A DNA stretch of 64,000 bases. Source: Cellulophaga sp. RHA19. Its GTDB lineage: Bacteria; Bacteroidota; Bacteroidia; Flavobacteriales; Flavobacteriaceae. The DNA is taken from positions 2,177,001 through 2,241,000 of the forward strand of contig NZ_PHUL01000001.1 of assembly GCF_002813425.1 (NCBI RefSeq), given 5' to 3'. Positions 27,301 through 34,240 of the stretch are shown here, piece by piece (the first letter of the stretch is position 1; each line of letters opens with the position of its first letter). The position numbers were made by a program, and so were the translations under genes. The notes beneath the pieces are model-generated. The model saw only the letters and a program-made list of their open reading frames with translations. It searched no databases and was not told where the DNA came from.

Positions 27301-29763
27301 AATTTAATTGTAAGAGTAGAGGCTTTACAAACTCCGTTTTGTGATACATCTAGTAATACAGCACCAGTAAGATCACCAGATAGGGCATTAACAACTATGG
27401 CAGAGCAGACTGCTTATGTTACTTGTGAGGTTCCTGGATTGGGAGAAATTACAGCAACAGCAGATGGTGGTTGGGGTACTTATGAGTATCAATTAGAGAA
27501 AGAAACAGCAACAGCAGGTACATACACTGTTGAGGTTGCTTATGGGACTTCTCCAATTTTTAGTGACCTATCGGAGGGTAATTATAGAGTTAGTACAAGA
27601 GACGATGGTGGTTGTATTGTTTTTGATGATATAACACTTAGTTTACCAGTTGCAATAAACTCAGATATAGAAATAGTACAACCTTTACTTTGTCCTGGAG
27701 CAAATGATGGTGTAATTAGAGCATTTAATGTAACAGGTGGTGAAGATTTAGATGGTGACGGTGAAGAGTATTTATTTCAATTAAATAGATTAGATAGTTC
27801 TGGTACAATTACAAACACAAGTGGATTACAAGAGTCTGCTACGTTCCCTAACTTACCAGCAGGTTTTTATACCATTACGGTTTTTGATGGGTGGAACTGT
27901 AGCTTTACAACACCACAAATATCAATAATAGATCCAGAACCAGTAGAGGCGGAGCTAGTGGAAATTACACCTCCTGGATGTGGAGATTTAGGAAGAATTG
28001 GTCTTAGTGTAACTAACCCAGTAGCCGGTATGGAGTATTTTTATAGAAGGTCAGGAACAACAGATGCTTTCGTTAGCTTTGGCGGTCCAGATGTGATATC
28101 AGTAGTTATTACTATTCCAGATATTGATGTAGATCCAGGACCATTCCAGTATGATGTTCAAAACGGAAACGGATGTCCAGAGCAACAATCTAATGAGGTT
28201 GGTTTGGATAAAGCACTTCCTTTGGTTGTAGCTTTAGATTTAGTTGATGCACAAATTAAGTGTCAAGGAGAAGCAACAGCAATTGTTAGATCAGAAGCAT
28301 TTGGAGGAATAGGAAACTACAGGTATACTTTAGTTAATAACAATTTAGGAGGTGTGCCTACAGTACCAACCGCTGCAGATATAGTTAGTCCAGAACAAGA
28401 GTCTGGTGTATTTAGAAATTTATCACCAGGTACATATTATGTATATGCTACCAGTGGAGGTTGTTCTGCAATATCTGATATTATAGAAATAGAGCCAAAA
28501 ACACCTTTAGAGGTATTAGTAGCTGAGTCTAACCCAGTTAGTTGTACAGGAGATTTTGATGGTAGTATTAGAATTGAAGCTATAGGTGGAACAGGGGAAA
28601 TTAAGTTCTCTATCTCAGATACTTTAAGTGAATTTTTTGTTGGAGATGAAAATCCTAACACAATTACTTTCGAAGATTTAGCACCAGGTACATACTCTGT
28701 TTTAATACAAGATTCTGTAGGTTGTAGTATACTAAGAGAAATTATTGTAGAAGAACCAGAAGTACTTGTTGTAGCAGATGTAGACACTACACCAGAGTTG
28801 TGTATTAACGCATCAGACGGTACAGCTACCTTGTCTATAGATGGTGGAACTCCTTTTGTAGACCCGGTAACTGGAGTTGAGTATTATGAAACAAGTGTAA
28901 ACTCATCAGACCCAGCAGATTTTGTTAGAAATGACAACTTGTTTTTTGATAACCTAGCAGGTGGAGAAACGTATGTTGTGTTTATTAGAGATGCTAATTT
29001 CTGTGATACTAATGCTATTATAAATATAGATTACGGGGTAGATTTAAGTGCAACACCAATTATTGAATACGGTTGTAGTGGTATATTCCCTTTTAGTACA
29101 GTAACTATAGATATGGCAGATAGTAGTGTTATGTCAGATTTAATGTTTTCTTTGGATGTAGATGATATTGCTTTGGCAACGACACAAAATGTATTTGGAG
29201 ATTTAGCACCTGATACCACGCACACAGTATACATATATCATAGTAATGGTTGTTCTACTTCAGTAGACTTTACTTTAGATGCTTATGATCCGTTAACTTT
29301 ATCAGCAATTAAAACTGGTCCTAATGAGATAACAGCTTTAGCCCAAGGTGGGTACGGAGGATATACATATTTCTTTCAAGGAATTTCACAAGGAGACAAC
29401 ACAATATATCAGTTAAATGAAGACGAAACAGTAACTGTACGTGTAGAGGATGCTCAAGGTTGTGTAGTTGAGGTTAAGTTAGAGTTTGAGTTTACTGGTA
29501 AAATAGAAATTCCTAATTTCTTTACACCAAATGGTGATAATGAAAATGATAGATGGGCACCTAAAAACAGAGAGTTTTTTCCAGACATAGAAATTATAAT
29601 TTATGATAGGTATGGTAGAGTAGTAGCAAGGTTAGATGATGTTACTTCTTGGGATGGTACTTATGAAGGTAACGAGGTTCCTACTGGAGATTACTGGTAT
29701 GTAGTTAATGCCAATGATAAAGAAAAACAACGTTATGTTGGTCACTTTACACTATATAGATAA
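21340..29763 (+). CDS. Giant SprB-repeat surface protein with T9SS type B (gliding-motility-associated) C-terminal domain
   Basis: A 2807-residue secreted protein. Residues 1-31 look like a signal peptide (hydrophobic ALCAMLLVFGFIVCTS, cleavage near SAIA). From about residue 195 I count about 28 diverged units of 80-100 residues. Most open with a Cys before a DGxI-like stretch (VSCNGADDGSITV, VSCTGDFDGSIRI), continue with YxYS and LxPGTY strands, and close with a second Cys in NGC or RGC, which suggests one disulfide per unit. The last roughly 85 residues carry IPNFFTPNGDNENDRW and IIIYDRYGRVV, the CHU_C/TIGR04131 type B sorting domain. Related proteins (SprB) are mobile gliding adhesins in Flavobacterium johnsoniae. 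It is a single-gene unit between two terminators. Confidence 0.93.
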   Translation: MQPSKRKLALCAMLLVFGFIVCTSAIANPKVYDFITDVITFDDALFKALTLEEKKETPAKEKTNFSKFTTKTEAKANTLAAPVMFATIINGANEESTCPDDGSTLAKFFLCGTGDDRTVSLSSSGGSYVWQKLGSGCSFVGADDCPTYNSACSGDWVTVGNDPTYLLDASDAGVEGEYRVRIGSGVYYHFRVTSNPLDPQITSKNIICGNSGNIEVTNVPAGYEYSLNSSTGPFQDSPSFDITAPGDYQVFAQLKDAPATSCIFPSEVITITEETMTVDVTKTDIVCSGEKGNVGVSVSGATGFYSYRLLKGGVTLDTFGPSANTNHTFNNLGPGTYSVQVETNDCDVTVTEIAGDPITIGNGLDPIEATAFATDSFGCGATSVDVTLDVSGGTSPFRYSLDAGTTYSSTFASSVVFTVSSAGTYNILVEDVNGCTKEAAVEVQNIPPPVFNVTADDANCGGANNGRLTVNVTNSNGYALEYSNDNGVTFQNSNVFSSLAPGSYDVVVRYEQDTFVCTTAPVTQTIGTPSSIISSTSTTAEPSCGNENGGEITFAPATGGTGPYEYSIGSGFVLGNTVFPGLSQGSTYTPQVRDSNGCVETLPDVTFAALNKPTDIDFTVSSIDCATGTATVTLAVTDGGTITDYEIIAPSPVSNGTNNIFTGLGIGSYTFRVTDAGGCSYTESFAITDISSIKVTAQLQDNVTCVGDSDGRGRFVVDGFSSSYSYQIDANPVVSGETDNLINVSSLAAGSYTITVTDDETSCVETATLTINEPTAALAMAPTLTPMSCDNNNRGSIRANASGGWGGYSYTLERPGTLSDIGPRSNPNFTGLSYPGAYVLTVEDSEGCSTSFNFTLTPLSSPSLVIDTSASDFCFDSTDAATINVTASGGDGNYEYRVNGGAWFAGSATENIPAPGPGSYQIQVRDGNGCTDTVGRNIRPQTTTTVAIQKELTCSLVPGDGDAEIRVNVSNGNTPYQTYEVSYNGGTYSATVPFTGASFVYTTALEGTYQFRITDNEACTVETNVITLNPTEPIAATANVTDPTCGDDSTGSVELIADTTVGVPPYQYSADNTTFTNQPVFSNLSPGNYTYYVRDSRGCNIAVPFTVGPAAPAVDATVDFTPPTCGVAPADGEINVTAVSNGTAPFTYTLLDTAGNVLATVGPTAATTANFPGLAEGDYVVETTDASTCEDRDVINLRQNSLTITPVPTLGPDCSTAFTFLVDIAGGTAPYLIGLVGETLVSPNVDADTHDFTGQVEYGITYFVEVVDDNGCRYIQQIDPLPTLDPLTVDASSSAASCSVPDDADIDYVIDGLPNGSDIIISLTNTDTGAVISGPITETNVTFPHSGTFTGLPIGNYQVIVTEDTGTANYCNASALVSITNDNPTPVVERNTNANCLNPNGQLVLRGVGGSPVYTFGVVPTGDPAPALTTNNVYDLPPGTYDVYIQDSKGCTSLLTGVVVDMDPALADPTVDVTNQCVAVANYTIDVTSPLTTPGGPETTFQYDIGNGFQDSPNFTVPNAGSYTVTVRDGNGCTSSTIVEVFDFFSISASASSQPSCNNADGIVTVETTGGSGRFRYELNDGTTTVTHEPTDTDPEVFTGLAPGSYSITVTDLDSNTAPLCSDITTVEIITVNTPIISNTVVENVSCNGADDGSITVELDPASATDAPFTYNIYVGASTTPLQSIEDPTFENLAPGTYQVEVVSDRGCAVRSLDIVVDEPTVLQVAVDAPDFTCNPSANSFSTTTITIYTDDNGDGTGTPTGNGSYSYSLNDGTPFYDGTNFQSSNTFEIIDRGVDQTIDVIVRDDKGCETIETITILTPTDLTFNFNLLSGITCDATGAGSAPGQLEIIIDQGPGNYEVQVLPLGSQPAQLSGGTDRVVWDVTVPGDYIFAVRDIDSGTCLFVTPTTTVPDFNIIDAVISEVKPVSCFGASDGEIGIVVNNYSGAYNYEVFLVDNTGAEVTTGVTGSFDTTAPITTPEIITGLPAGNLIVRVEALQTPFCDTSSNTAPVRSPDRALTTMAEQTAYVTCEVPGLGEITATADGGWGTYEYQLEKETATAGTYTVEVAYGTSPIFSDLSEGNYRVSTRDDGGCIVFDDITLSLPVAINSDIEIVQPLLCPGANDGVIRAFNVTGGEDLDGDGEEYLFQLNRLDSSGTITNTSGLQESATFPNLPAGFYTITVFDGWNCSFTTPQISIIDPEPVEAELVEITPPGCGDLGRIGLSVTNPVAGMEYFYRRSGTTDAFVSFGGPDVISVVITIPDIDVDPGPFQYDVQNGNGCPEQQSNEVGLDKALPLVVALDLVDAQIKCQGEATAIVRSEAFGGIGNYRYTLVNNNLGGVPTVPTAADIVSPEQESGVFRNLSPGTYYVYATSGGCSAISDIIEIEPKTPLEVLVAESNPVSCTGDFDGSIRIEAIGGTGEIKFSISDTLSEFFVGDENPNTITFEDLAPGTYSVLIQDSVGCSILREIIVEEPEVLVVADVDTTPELCINASDGTATLSIDGGTPFVDPVTGVEYYETSVNSSDPADFVRNDNLFFDNLAGGETYVVFIRDANFCDTNAIINIDYGVDLSATPIIEYGCSGIFPFSTVTIDMADSSVMSDLMFSLDVDDIALATTQNVFGDLAPDTTHTVYIYHSNGCSTSVDFTLDAYDPLTLSAIKTGPNEITALAQGGYGGYTYFFQGISQGDNTIYQLNEDETVTVRVEDAQGCVVEVKLEFEFTGKIEIPNFFTPNGDNENDRWAPKNREFFPDIEIIIYDRYGRVVARLDDVTSWDGTYEGNEVPTGDYWYVVNANDKEKQRYVGHFTLYR

Positions 29764-29773
29764 TTTTAAATTT

Positions 29774-29798
29774 AAAAGGCGCTTTTAGCGCCTTTTTT
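29774..29798 (+). terminator. Rho-independent terminator after the giant gene
   Basis: A 9-bp stem (AAAAGGCGC / GCGCCTTTT) with a 5-nt loop is followed by further T residues, 10 bp after the stop codon. Confidence 0.9.
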
Positions 29799-29823
29799 AG
29801 TTAATAGAGTCAAAAGTATTGGG

Positions 29824-29831
29824 TAATTTTG
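29824..29831 (+). promoter_or_regulatory. -7 promoter element of the hemolysin III gene
   Basis: TAATTTTG matches TAnnTTTG and ends 20 nt before the ATG at 29852, directly after the previous terminator. No -33 TTG at ideal spacing was found. Confidence 0.55.
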
Positions 29832-29851
29832 TACTGTAATTTATTGCTGTT

Positions 29852-30460
29852 ATGAATGAAGAAAGATTAAACACTGCCTCCCACGCTATAGGAGTTGTTT
29901 TAGGTGTAGTAGGTTTATTTGTATTGCTCTATTTTAATACTAATAAAACAACATTTGCATTATTTAGTTTAGTAGTTTATGGAGCTTCTATAATAGTGCT
30001 TTACACAGCATCTACGTTGTATCATGCAGCAACAACCAAAGCTTTAAAAGAAAAATATAGAATATTAGACCATAGTAGTATTTATGTGCTAATAGCTGGC
30101 ACATATACACCTGTGGCGTTAATAACATTAGAAAGTGGTAATGGTTGGCTTATTTTTTGGGTTGTATGGGGTATTGCGCTTTTAGGTATTATTTTAAAGC
30201 TTTTTTTTACTGGTAGGTTTGAGGCTATTTCTCTATTGCTTTACTTAGCAATGGGGTGGTTAATTGTTTTAGACTACAGTAGCTTGGTAGCAAGCGTAAG
30301 TCCGTTTGCATTAAATTTATTAATGTTAGGAGGAGCGTTTTATACTTTTGGTATTGTATTTTATGCTATACATAAAATACCTTACAATCATTTTATTTGG
30401 CACTTGTTTGTGTTAGCAGGTAGTATTTCTCATTTTTTCTTTATTCTAACACTTTTATAA
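29852..30460 (+). CDS. Hemolysin III family (PAQR/TrhA) membrane protein
   Basis: A 202-residue protein with seven membrane helices. The family metal/hydrolase-type residues are in place: STLYHAA (helix 2 region), LDHSSIYVLIAGTYTP, and HLFVLAGSISHFFF with two His in the last helix. Relatives include B. cereus hemolysin III and E. coli TrhA, which has been linked to membrane energetics; the role here is not known. It converges on the DUF4268 gene with a 7-nt gap. Confidence 0.92.
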   Translation: MNEERLNTASHAIGVVLGVVGLFVLLYFNTNKTTFALFSLVVYGASIIVLYTASTLYHAATTKALKEKYRILDHSSIYVLIAGTYTPVALITLESGNGWLIFWVVWGIALLGIILKLFFTGRFEAISLLLYLAMGWLIVLDYSSLVASVSPFALNLLMLGGAFYTFGIVFYAIHKIPYNHFIWHLFVLAGSISHFFFILTLL

Positions 30461-30467
30461 AGTTATT

Positions 30468-30896
30468 TTAAGATTTAATAATATCACTATAATCTTCAAA
30501 AAAAGCTTCAAACTTTTGCATATTTTCATTTAAAAAAACCATAGTTTCTTGCCATGTGTTTTTGTTGTGTATGCTAACATTTTCTTTAATTACATAAATT
30601 CTAGAAATCTCTTTTTTATTATCTAAGATATAAGAATCTTTAAAAATGGCACCGGGTAAAAAATCTGAAGTTAAAATAGACTTTAAAGAGGCTAGTTTTT
30701 CCCAAGTATCTATTTGTTTCTCTAAATCGTTATGTTCTAAATCTAAAGTAACCATTGCGTTTTTCTTATCAAAATAGAACTTAAAAGATAAATTTTTAAT
30801 ATCAGTGTTATACAAAGTCCATTTTCTTGGAAACGATTTTCCAAAAGAAATCCAGAATTCTTCACGCAATTTTTTAGATTCTTCTCTACTAAACAT
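30468..30896 (-). CDS. DUF4268 domain protein
   Basis: A 142-residue soluble protein, unusually rich in Phe, Trp and Lys. It opens with FSREESKKLREEFWISFGKS and contains FKFYFDKKNAMVTLDLEH, both typical of DUF4268 as I recall it. That domain is also found as a C-terminal part of restriction- or nuclease-related proteins, but stand-alone copies such as this have no known function. It begins 3 nt after the ZIP transporter gene on the same strand. Confidence 0.8.
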   Translation of the reverse strand: MFSREESKKLREEFWISFGKSFPRKWTLYNTDIKNLSFKFYFDKKNAMVTLDLEHNDLEKQIDTWEKLASLKSILTSDFLPGAIFKDSYILDNKKEISRIYVIKENVSIHNKNTWQETMVFLNENMQKFEAFFEDYSDIIKS

Positions 30897-30899
30897 ATC

Positions 30900-31577
30900 T
30901 TAAATAAAATAAGCAATGGCTATACCAAAAATAATAACTAATAACTTTCTTAAATTAAATTTGTGACCTTCGGAACTTTCAAACAAAATAACAGTAGAAA
31001 TATGTAGTAATACCCCAATAACCAAAGCTGTTATTTGTATCTGGTATGTTTTTAGTATAGTTAAATTATTACTTAATAAACTACCTAAAGGAGTCATAAA
31101 AGCAAATAGGGTAATAAACAATATTGCTTGTGCTAATTTAATTTTAGAATTAAGTAAAAAAATACTTAAAATTATAGCAATAGGAATTTTATGTACAAGT
31201 ATGCCATACACAAAATTATGATTGTGGTGGTGTCCTAATGGCATACCTTCTAATAAGGAATGTATAGATAAACTTATAAAAAGCATCCAAGGCAAATTAA
31301 CTTTATCAATATTTAGGTGTACATGACCGTGTTCTGCTCCTTTAGAAAAAAACTCTAAAAATATTTGTAGCAGTATACCTAACATAATAAAAACACCAAC
31401 TTGTTTTGGGTGTCCGTGCTTGTATACCTCTGGAAAAAGTTCAAAAACAGTTATAGCCAATAAAAAAGCGCCACTAAAAGCTAGTAGTAATTTAAAAATT
31501 TCTTTATTTTTTGGTTTGGTAACGTAAACAAAAATAAAACTAAGTAATACCCCAAGAATAGGTAAAATATAAATCAT
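30900..31577 (-). CDS. ZIP family divalent metal transporter
   Basis: A 225-residue membrane protein starting at MIYILPILGVLLSF (31577). An upstream ATG at 31616 would add a Cys-containing segment unlike the family and would crowd the divergent promoter. Helices 4 and 5 carry the metal site: HSLLEGMPLG, then a His-rich GHHHNHN loop, then HKIPIAIIL. An HGHPKQ loop and EHGHVHLN lie earlier. ZIP proteins bring Zn2+, Fe2+ or Mn2+ into the cytoplasm; the metal cannot be told. The last segment ends at YFI. It is divergent from the RNA methyltransferase gene. Confidence 0.9.
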   Translation of the reverse strand: MIYILPILGVLLSFIFVYVTKPKNKEIFKLLLAFSGAFLLAITVFELFPEVYKHGHPKQVGVFIMLGILLQIFLEFFSKGAEHGHVHLNIDKVNLPWMLFISLSIHSLLEGMPLGHHHNHNFVYGILVHKIPIAIILSIFLLNSKIKLAQAILFITLFAFMTPLGSLLSNNLTILKTYQIQITALVIGVLLHISTVILFESSEGHKFNLRKLLVIIFGIAIAYFI

Positions 31578-31624
31578 ATAAATACAATTTTGCAGACAAA
31601 ATGCAATAAGGGGCAAAATTAATG

Positions 31625-31632
31625 TATTTTTG
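31625..31632 (+). promoter_or_regulatory. -7 promoter element of the RNA methyltransferase gene
   Basis: TATTTTTG lies 19 nt before the ATG at 31652 and within the extended frame that begins at 31622, so it argues for the downstream start. Confidence 0.6.
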
Positions 31633-31651
31633 CGTATTCTTTAATATACCT

Positions 31652-32815
31652 ATGGATAATTATAAAATGATAGCCAAAACCTTATTTGGTTTTGAAGAGA
31701 TTTTAGCAAAAGAATTGCGCAACTTAGGCGCTTTAAATGTAAAAGAAGGCGTGCGTTGTGTCTTTTTTGAAGGAGATAAGGGTTTTATGTACAAAGCAAA
31801 CTTATGCTTGCGTACAGCTATTAAAATTATAAAACCAGTAACTTCTTTTAAGGTTTATAATGAGCAAGATTTATATAGAAAAATGTACGCTATAGATTGG
31901 GGAGAGTTTTTAACAACTGATACCACATTTGCTATAGACACAACTATAAAGTCTGATATGTTTACACACTCTTTATACGTGTCTCAGAAAGTAAAAGATG
32001 CTATTGTAGATAAATTTAGAGATACAGAAGGCGAAAGACCAAATGTAGATGTTAAGTTCCCAGATGTACGTTTTAATATACATATTCAGAATGATACTTG
32101 TAATGTAGCTCTAGATTCATCAGGAAGATCTTTGCACCAACGTGGTTACAGAACGGCAACCAATATAGCGCCAATAAACGAAGTTTTAGCAGCCGGTTGT
32201 TTGTTGTTAAGCGGTTGGGATGGTCAGTGTGACTTTATAGACCCTATGTGTGGTAGTGGTACTTTTTTAACTGAAGCTGCAATGATTGCCTGTAACATAC
32301 CGGCAAATATTAATAGAAAAGAATTTGCTTTTGAAAAATGGTCGGATTTTGATGAAGATTTGTTTGAGAAGATTGTAGATAGTAGTTTAAACAAAACAAG
32401 AGATTTTCATTTTAAAATAAAAGGTTTTGATAAAGCACCTTCTGCTGTACGAAAAGCTCAAGACAACGTAGAAAATGCAAATTTAGATGATTATATAACT
32501 GTTGAGCGTAAAAACTTTTTTGATACAGAAAAAGAGATCAACGGTCATTTGCATATGGTGTTTAATCCGCCTTATGGTGAAAGACTAAATATAGAGATGG
32601 AAGAGTTTTATGCGAGCATAGGAGATACGCTAAAACAAAAATATCCAGGAACAGATGCTTGGTTTATAACATCTAACTTAGAGGCATTAAAACACGTAGG
32701 CTTACGTCCGTCTAGAAAAATAAAAGTGTTTAATAGTCACTTAGAATCTAGGCTTGTAAAATATGTTATGTATGAGGGTAGTAAAAAGGCTAAATTTAAT
32801 AAGAGTGTAGATTAG
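31652..32815 (+). CDS. THUMP-domain class I SAM-dependent RNA methyltransferase (RlmL/Trm14 type)
   Basis: A 387-residue enzyme. The N-terminal KTLFGFEEILAKELRNLGA and a THUMP-like region (about residues 45-160) precede the methyltransferase core: DPMCGSGTFLTEAAMIA (SAM loop) and NPPYGERL, the NPPY motif of N2-guanine or N6-adenine methylation. The ferredoxin-like/THUMP start and NPPY suggest guanine-N2 methylation of rRNA or tRNA. I use the ATG at 31652 because a promoter element lies at 31625-31632. A bidirectional terminator follows. Confidence 0.92.
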   Translation: MDNYKMIAKTLFGFEEILAKELRNLGALNVKEGVRCVFFEGDKGFMYKANLCLRTAIKIIKPVTSFKVYNEQDLYRKMYAIDWGEFLTTDTTFAIDTTIKSDMFTHSLYVSQKVKDAIVDKFRDTEGERPNVDVKFPDVRFNIHIQNDTCNVALDSSGRSLHQRGYRTATNIAPINEVLAAGCLLLSGWDGQCDFIDPMCGSGTFLTEAAMIACNIPANINRKEFAFEKWSDFDEDLFEKIVDSSLNKTRDFHFKIKGFDKAPSAVRKAQDNVENANLDDYITVERKNFFDTEKEINGHLHMVFNPPYGERLNIEMEEFYASIGDTLKQKYPGTDAWFITSNLEALKHVGLRPSRKIKVFNSHLESRLVKYVMYEGSKKAKFNKSVD

Positions 32816-32847
32816 TATTAATTAACTTTTATAAAGATATAAATACT

Positions 32848-32883
32848 AAAAAAGGTCAAAAACATATGTTTTTGACCTTTTTT
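32848..32883. terminator. Bidirectional terminator between convergent genes
   Basis: A perfect palindrome of about 34 bp (arms through GGTCAAAAAC and GTTTTTGACC around ATAT) with A-runs on one side and T-runs on the other. It lies between the RNA methyltransferase (ends 32815) and DUF6048 (ends 32914) genes and can serve both strands. Confidence 0.9.
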
Positions 32884-32913
32884 TATGTAAAAAATAACTT
32901 TTTATATTGTTTA

Positions 32914-33708
32914 CTATTTTTTTAGAGATTTTCTAGGTTTGCTATCTTCTGCAGGTTTAGATTCTTCTTCGGTTTGCACAGGTTCCTTTTTCTTTTTAGC
33001 TCTTTTATATAATGGTATTAAGTAGCTAATACTGTAATTATATCCAGTTCCAAAATTACTCCCTTCTGTAGTTTTATTAAATCCTGGTATCCATATATTA
33101 GCAAAACCATCAGCTGTTTTATTACTTAATAAATAGCCTAAACGTACACTAGCGCCTAAATATAAATTTTTAAATATCTCTACTTTAGTGCCTAAAACAA
33201 ACTCTAACCAAGATGCATTTAAACCATCAAACTCAGATAAGTTTTCTGTACCAGGTAAAAAATCATCTTGCCAATACCTATTACTATCATAAATTTGATA
33301 ACTGTTTACTTTTTGTTTAAATGTACTGTATGCGTATCTACCTCCAATGTAAATAGAGTTGTTCATTCCATACCAATTATCGTATACATTTATATCTACA
33401 CCTAGTTTTAGATAGCTACCTGTAGTGGTAAAATTAAAATTATCCTCATCTCTGGTGTTTTCTTCGTTACCAAGTTCTGCTGCAACATATAGGTTTTGAG
33501 ACAGTCTATAATCTCCTGTAATTTCTAAACCCTTGTAATCTTCTCTGTAGAAATTTTGAGCAAGCCTATTTAAATCAACCCCTAAACGTATACCGTAAGG
33601 TTGCTCATAAACAAGCGTATCTTTTTTGTTTAAATCAATTGTTTTACTCTGGGCAAAGCCGTTAAAAACAATACTAAAAAGGAAAATACTAGTGATAAAT
33701 TTTAACAT
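32914..33708 (-). CDS. DUF6048-like outer-membrane beta-barrel protein
   Basis: A 264-residue protein with a signal peptide ending near FAQS (residues 1-20). The rest has alternating polar/aromatic strands (YGIRLGVDLNRLAQNF, SIYIGGRYAYSTFK, NLYLGASVRLGYLL, YNYSISYLIPLYKR), which fits an eight- to ten-stranded outer-membrane barrel. A Lys/Glu/Pro tail with KPAEDSKPRK ends it. The DUF6048 name is from memory. It starts 20 bp inside the end of the DUF6452 gene; in flavobacteria this pair commonly follows rlmD. Confidence 0.75.
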   Translation of the reverse strand: MLKFITSIFLFSIVFNGFAQSKTIDLNKKDTLVYEQPYGIRLGVDLNRLAQNFYREDYKGLEITGDYRLSQNLYVAAELGNEENTRDEDNFNFTTTGSYLKLGVDINVYDNWYGMNNSIYIGGRYAYSTFKQKVNSYQIYDSNRYWQDDFLPGTENLSEFDGLNASWLEFVLGTKVEIFKNLYLGASVRLGYLLSNKTADGFANIWIPGFNKTTEGSNFGTGYNYSISYLIPLYKRAKKKKEPVQTEEESKPAEDSKPRKSLKK

Positions 33709-34201
33709 GTGTTACGGCTATGTTTTCTACTTTGGTTTCTACTACTTCTACATTTTTAATCCAATTATCTGCATCTGCAGTAAGTGTGCTTGTTAAATCA
33801 TTGTAATGAATAACATATCCACAGGCTCTAGAAATATAGACTTCTTTAGTAGTGTAATTAAACGTTACAGTATCTGTGTTACCTGTTTCGTCTCCATCTT
33901 CATTATCAGCAGAATTAGAGATTAAATTATAGGTTGTAGAGGTTTCATTTATACGCAAAGGAATACTAATGGTTTTTAAATCGGTCCTGTCTATGTTGTT
34001 TTCATTATCAAAAGGAGAATCTTGTCCTTCACCAACAACTCTAAGTTTAGCTACTGCTTTTTCAGTTTCTTCCTCTGCTTCAAAATCATAAAAATTTATA
34101 ATTAATAAAGCAGTGTCACCGTCTACACAAATATCATCTTTTTCACAAGATGTAAAGCCTGTAAACAAAAGAATTGCGGCTAATATTCCTATTTTTTTCA
34201 T
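33689..34201 (-). CDS. DUF6452-like lipoprotein
   Basis: A 170-residue lipoprotein starting at MKKIGILAAILLFTGFTSC (34201). The lipobox Cys is at residue 19, and an upstream ATG at 34237 would bury the signal peptide. The sequence then has CVDGDTALLIINFYDF, a strand-rich middle with many Asp/Glu, and SRACGYVIHYNDL near the end. The DUF6452 name is from memory and the function is unknown. It lies between rlmD and the barrel protein, so the two may form an envelope pair. Confidence 0.75.
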   Translation of the reverse strand: MKKIGILAAILLFTGFTSCEKDDICVDGDTALLIINFYDFEAEEETEKAVAKLRVVGEGQDSPFDNENNIDRTDLKTISIPLRINETSTTYNLISNSADNEDGDETGNTDTVTFNYTTKEVYISRACGYVIHYNDLTSTLTADADNWIKNVEVVETKVENIAVTHVKIYH

Positions 34202-34240
34202 CAATATATAGTTTGATTTCTTTTTAATTTGGAACAACTA

